64,000 bases of DNA from Sebastes aleutianus (lineage: Eukaryota; Chordata; Actinopteri; Perciformes; Sebastidae): assembly GCA_916700875.1 (NCBI GenBank), contig CAKAKS010000068.1:29630028-29694027 (forward strand). Reading direction: 5' to 3'. Each line of letters begins with the position of its first letter. Within the stretch, counting starts at the first letter, position 1. Position numbers and translations under genes: made by a program. The notes beneath the pieces are model-generated. The model saw only the letters and a list, made by a program, of their open reading frames with translations. It ran no database searches and was not told where the DNA came from. Shown one piece after another: positions 23,935 to 35,804 of the stretch.

Positions 23935-24930
23935 GCAGTTCGTGAAATAGTCACCACTGGACTTTCTCCCAGGAGACCAGTGGTCGTGTCTCGTGTGAAA
24001 CCCGAAGTCAACATTGAATATTAGTCACGTAACTTCAGTACTTAAGTTACGCCACTTCCAGTTTTATTTTTACTGGGGCTGTCAAAGTTAAAGCGACAAT
24101 AATGCGTTAATGCAAATTCATTTTTAAGCCACTAATGTCTTTAATGCATTAATGCAACTTGCGATTTTTAGGTTGTGGCGGGCTCAGTTTTAAAGCTACA
24201 GTGAAGATACTGACATCATATGAAACTAGGAAACCTAAGGAATACATTGGTACCAACCATGTCCCTTGACCTCTGACCTCAAGACATGTGAATGAAAATG
24301 GGTTCTATGGGTACCCACGAGTCTCCCCTTTACAGACATGCAGACTTTATGATAATCACATGCAGTTTGGGGCAAGTCATAGTCAAGTCAGCACACTGAC
24401 ACACTGACAGCTGTTGTTGCCTGTTGGGCTGCAGTTTGCCATGTTATGATTTGAGCATATTTTTTATGCTAATTTTGTACCATTGTTTTGTGTTGTTAAT
24501 TGATTTCTAATATAAATATATACATACATTTGCATAAAGCAGCATATTTTCCCACTCCCATGTTGATAAGAGTATTAAATACTTGACAAATCTCCCTTTG
24601 TCTCATTTTGAACAAATAAAAATGTGCGATTAATTTGTGATTAATCACGATTAACTATGGACAATCATTTAATTAATCGTGATTAAATATTTTAATCGAT
24701 TGACAGCACTAACTTTAACCCAAACTGCCATCTTTTCCTAAACCTAACTAAGTAGTTTTATTTTGAAAAGACCAGAGCGGAAATTGACAGGTGCGTCACG
24801 TGTTGCTGGACATTTGTAGGAAAACGCACGAAAAATACGTTGTCGTATAGAGCGTCACAACAAAAAGGGAACTTTGTGTCAATGTACACGAATCAAATAG
24901 ATTAAATTTCGTGACTATTTCACAAACTGC
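23935..24930. mobile_element. Element R11 with 20-bp TIRs, hosting a nested R9
   Basis: GCAGTTCGTGAAATAGTCAC (23935-23954) and the complement of 24911-24930 (GCAGTTTGTGAAATAGTCAC) match at 19 of 20 positions. Just inside the left end is an R2-type core on the minus strand (CCCAGGAGACCAGTGGTCG), and near the right end CCTAAACCTAACTAAGTAG, so R11 is related to R2 or a composite with it. Non-coding. About 636 of its bases are a nested R9 insertion, leaving about 360 bases of host. Confidence 0.75.
24075..24710 (+). mobile_element. Dispersed element R9, nested full-length copy
   Basis: It begins GGGGCTGTCAAAGTTAAAG and ends with ATTTTAATCGATTGACAGC, giving an inverted GCTGTCAA terminus. The body matches the minus-strand copy at 12605-13225 over most of its length. 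It has AT-rich termini with repeated CGATTAA/TTAATCG motifs and no ORF. Its lie inside R11 shows that R11 was there first. Confidence 0.85.
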
Positions 24931-25822
24931 CGTGAGACTGTGTCTTTACTACTTTTTCTTTTCATTTTGTGTTGACAGAGTTAGTATTTCTCTCGGTGGC
25001 TCTCTTCCTGGCTTGTCATCGCTGCTTATGCTATCTATAACTACCTCTGCTTCTGTTTATTCCCAACAAACCAGAGAAGTGAAGAATCTACCTATCTAAC
25101 AATTTCAGTGAGTAACCCGGCAGCTTCTCCAACCTCAACTATAAAAGCAGCACAAGTCTTTTTGATGACGGTTAGTCAGCAAGGTGCAGTAACAACAGGG
25201 GCACAGAGCATAAATACTGAGCATCTAATCGGAGCACAAACCGGCATGCTTGGGAGCCCAGAGCGCACTGTGGCCCTGAACCGCATTGTTCACACATTCA
25301 GAACACTTTCTTGTGTGCTTATTCAGAGCATCGCCCTCGCAGAGCGGTGAGAGCGCTCTCCTGGCGCCGGACGCAGGGAGGAGGAGGAGCAGCAGCAGAG
25401 CTATCCAGTGTTAACAGTGGTAGTGAATGGGTCCCAGCTACCAAGCTCAGCTGCCACTAAGCCACTTGCTAACTGTAGAAATGGACTTTCTGCGTCTGCT
25501 GAAACATAACTTCAACTCAAAAGGAGAACATGTCCATCCCTGGAAGCATATTCGGGGTGCTGTATATCTGTTTCTTGTGACTCAGCACCTCCAGTTTCCT
25601 CCTCAGAGAAGCAGACCTGGACTCTCCTCCCGGACCTTTAATGTTCTTTGCTGTGTTTAAAGGGGGCGAGAGGAGCAATTGTGATTGGCCATGGGGCCCT
25701 TGAGACCCGCTGACACTGCATTCCTCCTATTAATAATGTATTCTTTCTGCTCCAGGTCCGGTCCTCTGGTCACTAGAAATCTAAAAATTCAATCCAAGGA
25801 AGGAAAGAATGCTGATACTGGA
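24931..25822. other. Unique noncoding sequence
   Basis: No gene recognised; open frames of 62 to 80 codons lack any recognisable signature. A GGAGGAGGAGCAGCAGCAG low-complexity run lies near 25378-25398. Confidence 0.35.
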
Positions 25823-25990
25823 CGTTTTTATGCCTCCACGCCGGCGAAAGCCGTGGCTGGAGGCATTATGTTAACGGGTTGTCCACCCGTCAATCCCATT
25901 CTCTTGAACGCAATATCTCAGGAACGCCTGAAGGGAATTTCTTTGAATTTGTCACAAACGTCTACATTCTTAAGGTGTCAGTATGCTCAA
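25823..25990 (+). mobile_element. Dispersed repeat R12 fragment
   Basis: TTTTTATGCCTCCACGCCGG, GAAAGCCGTGGCTGGAGGC and GCAATATCTCAGGAACGCC followed by GGGAATTTCTTTGAATTTG resemble a dispersed repeat common in teleost genomes. A small hairpin is visible (GCCTCCACGCC... against GGCTGGAGGC). Single copy here; recognition from memory. Confidence 0.55.
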
Positions 25991-26006
25991 AACAAACTAG
26001 TTAGGA

Positions 26007-26588
26007 CCATAGACTGTATCTTAGAAGTGGACGTAGTCACCGTGACGTCACCCATTGGTTTGTGGACTGCGGTTTTGAAGCCTCAGTTTCAACATTTTGG
26101 CCGTTGCCATCTTTTGGAACCAGAAGTGACATGAGAGGGTGGAGTTAAGTACAACCGAACGCTGAATAAGACATTTTTAGTTGACTAAAAATGTGACATT
26201 TAACTTTCATGAACTGAAAACACACTGTGAAAGGGTTAAAACACGGACAACTCCCAGACCAGACAACGCTGTAGTAGAAACCTGTCAATCACAAGGTAGC
26301 CACGTCCTTAAGCATCCCCTGCTTTATGGTCTATTTGACTCTAAATGGGACCATAATTTACTAAATGAACATCATACTGTATTGTAGAAGTCTTGAAACT
26401 AGCGATTGAGACCATAAACTCATGTTTACGATGTTTACTGAGGTAATAAATCAAGTGAGAAGTAGGCTCATTTTCTCATAGACTTCTATAAAATCTGACT
26501 TCTTTTTGCAACCAGAGGAGTCGCCCCCTGCTGGCTGTTAGAAAGAATGCACTTTAAGGCACTTCAGCATTGGTTTTACTTTTCAGGG
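26007..26588 (-). mobile_element. Dispersed repeat R1, longest copy
   Basis: It spans from CCATAGACTGTATCTTAG to TGCACTTTAAGGCACTTCAG and contains every segment seen in the other R1 copies: GTGACGTCACCCATTGG, AACCGAACGCTGAATAAGAC, CACACTGTGAAAGGGTTAAA, CAATCACAAGGTAGCCACG and TCGCCCCCTGCTGG. The 149-codon frame at 25685-26134 runs through R12 and R1 and is not a gene. Confidence 0.85.
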
Positions 26589-28429
26589 TTGTCCACTGGT
26601 TAGTACAACAAAGCCTGGCGTCATTGTCTTTCAGACAGACATTCATAGTGTTACACTATGTTGTACACACGAAAAGTGTCAGTAATAACCGTGTGAAAGA
26701 TGAAAGGAGTTAATTTGAGAGAGTAGTTCAAACCTATTTACTTTCTCAGGTGTTAGAATGGAGAGAGGGGCATTTAGCTTGTCACTGAAGTAAGATTACG
26801 TTGAGAGAATAAAATGGAGGAAAACGGCTTCTCCTTGTGTGTGGAGGTCACATTTCAAAGGAAGCCAGGACATTTGAATACACCTTTGAGTCGGCGCTGT
26901 CCTTCAGCCGGGGATGGTGTCAGCCTGCGTAATGACAAAGAGAAGCTCACTCTCATCTGTCTCCATTTGTTCCCGCTCCGTCATTCTTTGTGTTATTACC
27001 GCGGAGGCCCATTGTTCCCCTTCATCTCCCTGTATTATGCATTGTTTAGTGCTAGAGATCTGTGGGTTTCAAAGCCTTTGTTCCCACTGTTGGGACACAT
27101 TAGGTTTTGATGTCAGTGGAGGCTGCATCTGTGCGAGTACACTCTGCAAAACAAATAATGTTCAGTGGGAGGTTCTCCTGGAGTTAAAGTTAAAAATGGA
27201 AGGAAACTTCAAACTTCAGCAACAATGTTATCAACAACTCTTAGCTGGTATTGTAATAGTTACCACAATGCTCATGTTTTATTTTAAACTGTGAACTTGT
27301 CTCCATCTTAGGCGCTACGCCTTCACTATTTATGCACTGCATTTCCCAGATATCACCTGGCAGTAAAACAGTGTGACCTGTGATGCGATTTTATTGACGC
27401 TGTTTGACATTTAAGTTGGTTGTTATTTGGAACAGTAAAGCAAGAGCTGTCATGATCTCAATATACTTAGGTGCAGTTGTATTTTATGAACTTGTGACAT
27501 AACATATATTTTTTTAGATGACAATTTTATTGCCTTGACAGTCGTGTCTCGGTTTTTGTTAGCCATGGATTTCATCACATTCATTTTAGTGACTTGCACA
27601 CACATGGTGGGTATTTTATAAGCGGGTTCCAGTGTTTTTACTCAATTTGACCATTTTTAAGATAACAAAATACATAAAGGCATCAGCATTTCTCCCCAGA
27701 ATTCATTCATGTCAGTGTGGAGAAGGCTTTGAAACACCATTTAGACCTTCATGTTGGAAAATAAGACCTCAGGACGTTACTGCGACCATCCAAGAAATAG
27801 TCTAAAACCTAAAACCTGATTGGTCAGTCGCTGCGTTTTATGGTCTGTTATTTCTTTATAGCAGACCGTTGCTATGTATAACAGACCGTTGCTATGGATG
27901 CAGTGCACACACAGCGATTATTTGTAAGGAGGATTTGTATATGCTTTAGAAATTAGCTGTATTTTTGGGGTTTTGGTGATAGTCCTCACTCTCTCCATGC
28001 TGTTTGCTGGTTGCATTGCTAAGGGTGGATTAGCGCCTTCATTTTTGTTTCAGACCTGGAGTTATCATAAATACCTTTTGCAGTACTAGAGAGAGGACAG
28101 AGAGGTTTGTAGTTTGCTTTTTTCCCGTGCCGAGAGAAGTGGGGGGCCAAGGTTTAAGAGCCACAGTTCACTACTGAAAAATATATTTAAAAATTAGGAG
28201 ACCTTCTTTTTGGTAATTTGGGCAAATGTTTTTAGGAGTGGTGAGGGATGTGGTGTTGTGAATATTGTCCGTAGTATTTTTAAATTCCTGGCTACAGCCC
28301 TGCTTTAGAGGCATTTATGCTCTCCTGTATCTTAGTAACTTGTACACTTTTCTAATGTATACAGTAGGTTATTCTATGTTTCTATTTTAGATTTCTTATA
28401 TTAGTTGTAGTAGTCTGGTATATTTATAG
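26589..28429. other. Unique noncoding sequence with one repeat-like block
   Basis: No gene recognised. At 27795-27960 the doubled phrase AGACCGTTGCTATG (27865 and 27884 regions) within a GGTCTGTTATTTCTTTATAG context resembles a dispersed teleost repeat (R13). Open frames of 98 and 126 codons near 26814-27294 have no recognisable features. Confidence 0.3.
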
Positions 28430-28580
28430 TGTATTCCAATATTATTTATATTGTTTATTCTATGGATATAGATATATTTACTGTTCCGGTGCATTGCGTG
28501 GATAACCTGCTGCTCTAACACAATAATTTCCCAATCTGGGATCAATAAAGTACATCTATCTATTTATCTATCTGTCTAGA
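28430..28580 (+). mobile_element. LINE 3' tail with ATCT microsatellite
   Basis: AATTTCCCAATCTGGGATC followed by AATAAAGT and then ATCTATCTATTTATCTATCTG is the typical 3' end of a truncated non-LTR retrotransposon. Two similar tails lie at 39040-39160 and 50180-50310. The clade (L2/CR1-like is my guess) cannot be settled without the reverse transcriptase. Confidence 0.6.
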
Positions 28581-28789
28581 TATGAGATTAATTTAGTTGT
28601 TTTCTGATGATGAATATTTCCACTCCTCTATCTCTCAATTAATCTCTGCTGCATTGACTCAGTCTCTCTACAGTTATCATTCACATTGCAGTTATCTAAT
28701 ATATTTATGCATCCCTCTTGCAAATAAATACTGTACAGCATGTTAGTTTTTCAAAATTGATCTCTTTCACACACGTCATTTTCCATCAT

Positions 28790-29115
28790 ATTTTGCTCCG
28801 AGTTAGTGCGTTATGTCGCGCAAATCATTTAAATTCAAACAGCAGCTCCACCATCCATTCCACTCACTTTCATACGGCCGAGCAGTATCAATAAACCACA
28901 ACACAATTGCTTTATTCAAGCAAGAGTTGCTCCTATCAGAAAAAATAGCAAACAGCACCAATAAAGCCCTTTATTACCCACTCCAAGTCCTCGGCTACAT
29001 CAAAGAGACCTCCCCAGAAATGTACTCTGTTTTTTCGAGAATCAATCTCGGTAAAGGCCGGATAATTATTGTGGTAGGCACAGGAGCCAACTTCTTTCAC
29101 CATGGCAATTAACAA
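28790..29115. promoter_or_regulatory. Candidate conserved noncoding block
   Basis: A repeat-free stretch with many homeodomain and SOX type motifs: CAAATCATTTAAATTC, CACCAATAAAGCCCTTTATT, GGATAATTATTGTGG and GGCAATTAACAAGGC. A 99-codon plus-strand frame (28813-29112) covers it, but its product has no known signature and no splice context is evident. Conservation cannot be judged from one sequence. Confidence 0.25.
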
Positions 29116-30809
29116 GGCTTGTTAACATCAAAGGCAGAAAAAGACCAGAGGCTGACTTTCAAGCAGAAAGTGTACTGAACTCACAGGAGGATCGGCTTAC
29201 TTTCAGACTATTTAAATGTCCTTGATTTGAGACCAGCAAGTGGAGATGAACATTTTAACCAGAAACCTATTGGCTGAGTGTTTATGAGGAGTAAACCCAT
29301 CTGCATTACAGTATAAATTCTACATAGAAGTGTAAATGGTTTAACATAATAAGTAATTTCTCTAATATAAGAGAAAATAGCCCTATTATGTTTATTTTAT
29401 AATTCATTTTTTAATTATTATTCTGTCCATGTTTTTGGCAGAAGCTGCACTTAACTTAATTATCGACATTGTTTTTTAAAAACAAGCTTTAATTCGGAGA
29501 GTGCAATTTAATAAAAAACATGTTGAGGTCACCACATTGAGGATAAAGAACAACAAATCCATCTTGGAGCTTTCTGGGATCATATTTGTTATCAAGTGCT
29601 GGTTGTTTTGATGTTCCCCATGAGCAAATCCGGCTCGGCACCAAGTAAATTTGACAGGGACACAGAAAAGCCTCTTTTCGCGGAACCTCAATCACTCATG
29701 GATTCGTCAAAAAGTTTTCGCTCCCAGACACATTTTCATCTAGCTTCAACTTTCTCCGACGGAGGGAATGGGTAAATGTAATCCCTTTTCTGATGGGCGA
29801 ACAAGCTAATCTGCTTACTCTCTCCATTGTGGATTGACTCGGCGATGGCAGAGCGGCAGGTGATAAAAGAAAAGTACAGAAAAAGAGGTTTATTTGACTT
29901 TCTCCACTCCACTCTTCCCTGTTCTCCTTCTCTTGGGGGACCGACTATAGCTGCTGCTGGATTATCCTGACGTCTCCTTTTTCTCCATCTCCCCGCATTC
30001 AATCTCTCTCTCTGCGTCTCCTCCTGCCGGGGTCGGCATTGATCCCCCGCTCCTGGAAGTTTTCTGTGTTTGTTACAATGTCGTCCGTTTTGTTTTGACG
30101 CCTTATCTTTCACAAGTGTGCAGCGAAGGGGAACACGACCTTGCCAATGCATTGCCAGCCTGCCAGGCTGTGGGTGGTAGATAGAGGTGTTGTGTACACA
30201 CACACGTGACTCGCTGTTTTCTATTTGATGATACAGTCTGTTATGTGAAGTGGAGAATAAAGAGAATAGAAACATCTAATTGAATGACACAAAGGGCCTT
30301 TGGGCGGTGATGACATATTTGGGCCCACTAAGGATGACACTGCGTATATGAACCGAAGGGTAAAAACGACATCAGTCACATCAGTGTTTTGTGAACCCGG
30401 CACGCAGCATCATTTTGTTGAAGTCCTTGGAGGATGTGACCCTTAATCTCTGCCACTAACATTGCTGACTCCTGTGAAATCGGCAGATAATCTCCCCAAT
30501 CTGTCATTTCATGAAGCATAAATGCACCAGAGGATGCATTAAGGTGGACAAAAAGTAGATCTGAGATAAAAAAAAGTTGCTCCAGACTAGCAGGCATGAA
30601 GTTGTTCATTAACCTCAATGTTCTGTTAGGGGAAACGGGAAAATCCAGGCCCTCTTTAGCAGCTCAAAGAACATAATTAACAAAGTTTTATCACCTTGAC
30701 CTCATCCAATTTTTCGAGAGTTGCTATTAATCTGATTTTGAACCCGTGCCATATTTTAGAGGTCTTATATAGAGGGAGGTACCTCAGAAAACCCAGCTGT
30801 AAGACATAG
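29116..30809. other. Unique noncoding sequence
   Basis: No repeat recognised. The part at 29470-29720 is repeat-free with a balanced composition and could be regulatory. The 179-codon minus-strand frame at 29736-30275 contains no recognisable domain; its middle is Arg/Glu-rich from a pyrimidine-rich DNA strand, so I treat it as chance. Confidence 0.3.
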
Positions 30810-30956
30810 TTAAAGTGTAATTTCACCCCCAGGTCTGAGCCTAACTCCACCCACTGCATAATTTAGAAAATTGCTAAAAAAGTGGGAAAGGGGGGGTGGG
30901 GTCGTGGATGATCAGTTACATCCCATCTCAGTGATTAGAGGGCGTTGACTTTTTTT

Positions 30957-31002
<46 letters not shown>

Positions 31003-31240
31003 TTCATGACAAAGATAAGTCCCAACCAGTTGACTATATGTCAGCATTGGCCTTGCAAGGTTCAGGGCTGATTTAAAACAGTAGATGCCGCATTGAGCCA
31101 TTTTAAATTGATGATTTTTGTACATTTGGTAAGAAATGTCAATATCATCACCAGCATTGATGTGTTTCATCACAGTACAGTCAATCATTTAGCTTGGTTT
31201 ACAGCTCAAAAACATGTTTAAGTGTGCAGTACCTCTTTAA
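30810..31240. mobile_element. Possible TTAA-bounded element with internal (TA)n
   Basis: The left end TTAAAGTGTAATTTCACCC and the complement of the right end (TTAAAGAGGTACTGCACAC) are weakly similar and both bounded by TTAA. The middle holds a G-rich run (GGGGGGGTGGGG, 30890-30901) and the (TA)n tract at 30962-30999. Non-coding. Confidence 0.45.
30962..30999. repeat. (TA)n microsatellite
   Basis: A pure run of about 19 TA units preceded by a T-rich stretch. The frame through it encodes alternating Ile/Tyr and is an artefact. Confidence 0.95.
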
Positions 31241-31470
31241 ATACAATGGACTTTCATATTATATAGCACATTATATCTGTGATTGGTGTTGACAGTACTT
31301 TACTTTTTATAAAGCACAAATACCAAATAAGTCAATTTCAAATTTACAGTTTGTTCTCTTGTTTCTAAGTAACGTCACAATGTATGTTAACATACTGTAC
31401 ATTTCTCTCCACAAGTACGTTTTTTTTATTTTTATGAACAAAAGGAATGACAAATTTAAGTGTCAATATT

Positions 31471-31745
31471 CACTCTCTTTTAGCTCTGTTTTGGTCACCA
31501 CCAACTCCTGAGAGAAAAATATCTGTCTCTTTAGCTGCTAAATGTTTCACTATGTTCACCAGCTAGTTGCTAACTGTGTCTGTTTTCTGTTTGGTGCTGA
31601 GCAGGTAGTGTACTGTTGGATTTAAGAGCTTTTTCTCTGAACACAGCTGCTTACTGTGACCAAAAACGACACCATGCAAGCGGTGAGAATGAACTGAAAC
31701 AGTAACGTGCCAGAAAACCAAAACAGTGAGTTGAGAGATGCTGTT
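31471..31745 (+). repeat. Dispersed repeat R5, copy 2
   Basis: It matches 7209-7480 in order and orientation: CACTCTCTTTTAGCTCTG, GCTGCTAAATGTTTCACTATG, TTCACCAGCTAGTTGC, TGTTTGGTGCTGAGCAGG. Divergence is moderate, with small indels. Class unknown. Confidence 0.65.
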
Positions 31746-34280
31746 AAGTTTGTCACTACGAGCGGCGGCTTTCACATATAAGCAGTCATATGATCCATCG
31801 TTGTTGTAAAAATATTGATGTAGTCGCCTTGAAGAAAAATATCTAATTGATTTTACCGTTAATATTGTTATTTTTGCACATACAGCAGTCAGATCTGTGG
31901 GACCCCAAACAATGAGGGAGCAAAGCCAATTTCACCGAAAAGCAACATCTCATCTTTATCAGTTAACAAATAAAGTCATTTAATCAGTTATTACAAATGA
32001 TGGTTCAACAGTGAATAGGCATTTTTAATTGGTACTTAGTAAGTAAAGCGTATTATTTAATGTAGTAATTACAGACACTAACATGAACATTTGCTAGTTC
32101 CACAGTCAATATGGCCCCGTCATCAGAGCAATGACACGAGTCACGATAAGACCCAGTCCATAGTCATTACATTGTCTGTAATTTTCTTTTGCATTGCAGA
32201 AGCACTCCTCATTTATTCAGAGCCCCATTTAGCAGTATCAGCTTCGAAAATGGAGTGAAGCTCAATAAACTGAATGTAATTTTGCTCCTGCCTCAAGGAC
32301 AGGAAGGCATACGGTCAGAGGGAGACGGGGTGGTGGTGGGGGGGAGATCATAGAGACGGCAGACGGATGAACGGCAAGAAACATAATAACAATATGTGAG
32401 ATGATAGAGGGAGATACTGCTGCAGCCCAAAGAAGTCAAACTTAAGTGCCTGTGACACTTTATTGTGCGAATCACTCATATTCTTTTTGGTTTTTCATAG
32501 AAATCTAATGAAAGCGGGGCTGTAAATTTGAGGAATGGTGAGGCCTCCGACAGTCGAGATAAATGAGCTGTAGTTTATCTGATCAGATTTAACAAACCAT
32601 CAATCTACATCGGGATTTAAAAAGCGAAGATTGAAGTGTTTTTAAATGTATTTCATGATGCTGAACTTCAGGTGGCTGTAATTCTCTCTGTGTGTGTGTG
32701 TGTGTCTATTTAGAAAAAAGTGTCGCCATTAGTGAAAGAGTACATTTCCTGCTGTGAGCGTGTCTATATGCAGGGGTTTAGCCACTTTCAGCACACAATT
32801 ATCCCGTTGAGGATATGCTTCAAACAATCCAAAACATTTCACATCATGTTGCCTACACTTATGAATACATAATGCTGTTGCAGGTGATTGTAAAGTGCCC
32901 CTACCCTGCTTTAGTAAACACGCTTCCCGACAACGCAAATGAGTGGCAATGTCACCCGCCTTCTGGGAAGTGAAATAGACTCTACTTCATCTAATGCTAA
33001 TGCCAGCGCTACTCCCTGGGTGGCTTATTTATGTATGTATTTATAATTTTATGATGTGGTGGTGTTATAAGGTGATACATTGTGTGAATATTCCTCCTAT
33101 GAGACCGAGTCACAGCCACGTGAGGAGAGAGCTGTCAGCTAGTTTGCTGTGGAAAAGATAATTTAGATAATGACTACGGAGGCTAAAGGGGCGACACTGG
33201 AAAGAAAAAGAGAGGAGAAAAAAAATAACGAGATCAGGGGATGATAGCCCGTTATAATGATTATATCATCACGGCTGTATGGAAGTGTGTGCATGTGCTT
33301 GTGAGAGTCATACTGGGGCTTGAACTAAGTTCAAACTTACTGTATCCCTCCACAAAGATGTGAGAATATTATAATGAGGCTTTGAGGACACTGAAGTCAG
33401 AGCTTGTGTTTACAGGAAATCTGAGCATTTTAAAGAGCCCCTAATGTTTGTGTTTTTTTTGTTTTTGTTTGTAGTGGGCACCAGAAACTGAAAGGTCCGA
33501 TGTTGGCACCCCACTATCTAATGCTTACCAGAAAATATCTTGGGCCCACCAGATAGTTTTTGGTGCATGCGATACTATCTGGTGCACAGCAGGAACTTGT
33601 GGGGAAAAAAGTTTTTGTTTATGTCCCTAAATGGCCTCCGTAGGATTTGAATGACTTGGATTATCTTACATCAGCTCTTCGTAAATCTGTTTTTATGTCA
33701 AATCTTTCCTAATTCTTAGTATTAGCTAGTTTCAAACCAGTAAGTCACTTGTTTGAAACTACTTTGAAAGTACTAGCTTTTTTCTACATGGAATTGTATG
33801 TGCTAGAGTATTATAGAGTAGAGTTTGAGTGAGTAGGAAATATCAGATAATGCTAACCTAAACTGATATATTACCGGTTATTAGCATAGTGTTTTGTAGT
33901 TTAAGGTATATTTTATTTTTGTGAAATGTAATTTACACTCTTCCTAGTTATTAAACAGCATTTTGATTCAGTGCCAGGTCAAATACAGACCGTATTTTAT
34001 ATTACCTGATTTACTCTTCACTTGGGTCATATGTTAGCAAGCTTAAGTTTGTTTTGTCATTTAATTCAGTTACCAAGGCAACACGTTATTATGAATCCTC
34101 CTGTTTTTCTTGGCAAGACAAGCTCTGCGTAGAATTCAAGCGCTAGGATTGGCCAATTTGTTGAGGTCCTAATCCTGACCCTAACCACTCGAAAGTCAGT
34201 GCCTAACCCAACCTAGCAGTTGGATTATTAATTATAGCTAGGCAACAGTTTGAGCTACAGCCACCCCAGTAACTGCAAGG
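31746..34280. other. Unique noncoding sequence
   Basis: No gene recognised. It contains a G-rich run at 32320-32344, a short (TG)n at about 32690-32705 and an AT-rich block near 33700-34000. Open frames are short (60 to 70 codons). Confidence 0.35.
32320..32344 (+). other. Potential G-quadruplex
   Basis: GGG, GGGG and a run of seven G are separated by short loops including TGGTGGT, satisfying a simple four-tract G3 pattern when the seven-G run is split. Structure formation is only inferred. Confidence 0.4.
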
Positions 34281-34500
34281 TCTGTCGGTAAAGTGGTTGT
34301 CCTTCAACCGCAATGTTGGCGGTTCGATCCTCGGCTCCTACTGTCTACATGTTGAAGTGTCCTTAAGCAAAACACAACCCCATGTTGCTCCCCGGCTGCT
34401 TTACAGTAGCTCAATGCTCCTTAGTATGGGTTAAATGCAGATGTCAAATTTCATATACCTGTATGTGACGAATCTAACACAGTTCAAGTTAAATTTAAAT
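34281..34500 (+). mobile_element. tRNA-derived SINE fragment
   Basis: A perfect RNA polymerase III B-box, GGTTCGATCC, lies at 34321-34330. An A-box-like TGTCGGTAAAGTGG precedes it at about 34283-34296. The following AAGTGTCCTTAAGCAAAACAC, CCATGTTGCTCCCCGGCTGC and GGGTTAAATGCAGATGTC resemble the body of a common teleost tRNA-SINE. The cloverleaf is degenerate, so it is not a functional tRNA. Confidence 0.75.
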
Positions 34501-35804
34501 TTTACTGGGTATAATTATTTAATCCCAACATAACAACTAGTTTGAGTGGTGCAACCGGTTTTAGGGTGTATTTTTTATACGTGGTACCTCTGTTTTACTC
34601 ACATTTTATTCCTGGCAAAATGGAGACGGTTGCGAAACAGCATTGAGCCCATCAGGGAGCGAAATAAATTATAGCTACACTAAAGCAATTGTTCAATTAG
34701 GGCCCAGTATCCATTAATCCTGGTTACAGCCATGAAGCCAACATAGTCCCTTCCTGTCATTCAGCTCCGGATGAGCACTGATGAAGTGACACATGAAGAC
34801 GCTCACACACTGATGGCTGAGTCAGCCTCAGTGTGGATTGTGTCCGGGGCGATGATGCACCTAGACGGCCGTAAACAAGCGAGCTAAAAATACCAGCAGC
34901 TTTAAACGGGCCGACCGGGAGGGAAGGAAACGCGAGAGGAAAGGACATCTGCTTTCTAACACCGCTCCCTGTCATGTCTCCTCTTCATCTCTAAACATTA
35001 TGCAGTTGTCTGGCGATCTGCCAGCTCAAACAGATATTCACTTAAAAATGTGAGAATCTCTGGTGGAATGCCGGCGCAGCAGCCAAAGTCAATGTGTGAA
35101 TGCATCCCGAGTTTTAAGTGTCTGAGCCGCTGTTTGTATGTACGTGCATCAGAGCTCCGCGTGTGCCGGCGCGTGTACGTGTGAATGAATATATGAATAA
35201 AATCTGCAGGAGAATGGCGTTTGAGTACACTTACTGTATGTCCTCAAGGTCAATCTGAGATCACAGTGGGTCTTCTATAACCACACTCACGCACACACAT
35301 ATGCACAGAGATATAGAGAGCAATAGCCTCCCTCCTCTCATACTAACCATCTTGAAAACCTGGAGGGCCTTTCTTGTTAATGCTGCCCATTACTTTCCCT
35401 CGGCTGTGGTGGATGGAATTTCTGTCAGCATCACACTCTCCCGTATGGAGCATTTTGGGCTAAGTAGTCCAAATAACATGGCTCTAAAAGCCTTGAGAAC
35501 AGCTTTTACAGCTCGCCTTTTACCTTTAGAAGCCTCTCCTCTCCCGGCCACTTTAGTCTCTATTTCCTCCCTACTTTCCGCCTTTTAACCATGTTAGAGG
35601 GTCTCTCTCCCATCATGCATTGCAGCGTTATCAAAGTCGACCACCCGCGGTTTGTTAATCACACCGATTGAGGGTGTGAAATGGAGTGTTCACACTTGGC
35701 AAAGTGGCGCGCCTATAGCCGCTGCAGCCTTTTTAGCTGGTTACAGTCGGCCATTTTGGATATTGCAGGTGACCGAACGAAACAAATGATGTCATACTGG
35801 ATGG
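34501..35804. other. Unique noncoding sequence
   Basis: No gene recognised. A CG-containing alternating purine/pyrimidine patch (CGTGTGCCGGCGCGTGTACG) lies near 35159-35178. The 95-codon frame at 35301-35588 has no known signature. Confidence 0.35.

Noticed and set aside
24931..26134. Chain of open frames that might be exons
   Set aside because: They overlap recognised repeats R12 and R1, and no consistent splice sites or protein family were seen.
27865..27900. Doubled GTTGCTATG as RFX X-box pair
   Set aside because: The context resembles a dispersed repeat and the second half of the X-box (GGYAAC) is missing.
29736..30275. 179-codon minus-strand open frame
   Set aside because: Composition follows a pyrimidine-rich DNA strand; no domain, signal or splice context is evident.
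34281..34352. Possible functional tRNA gene
   Set aside because: The B-box is perfect but the A-box and cloverleaf pairing are degenerate and the downstream sequence is a SINE body.
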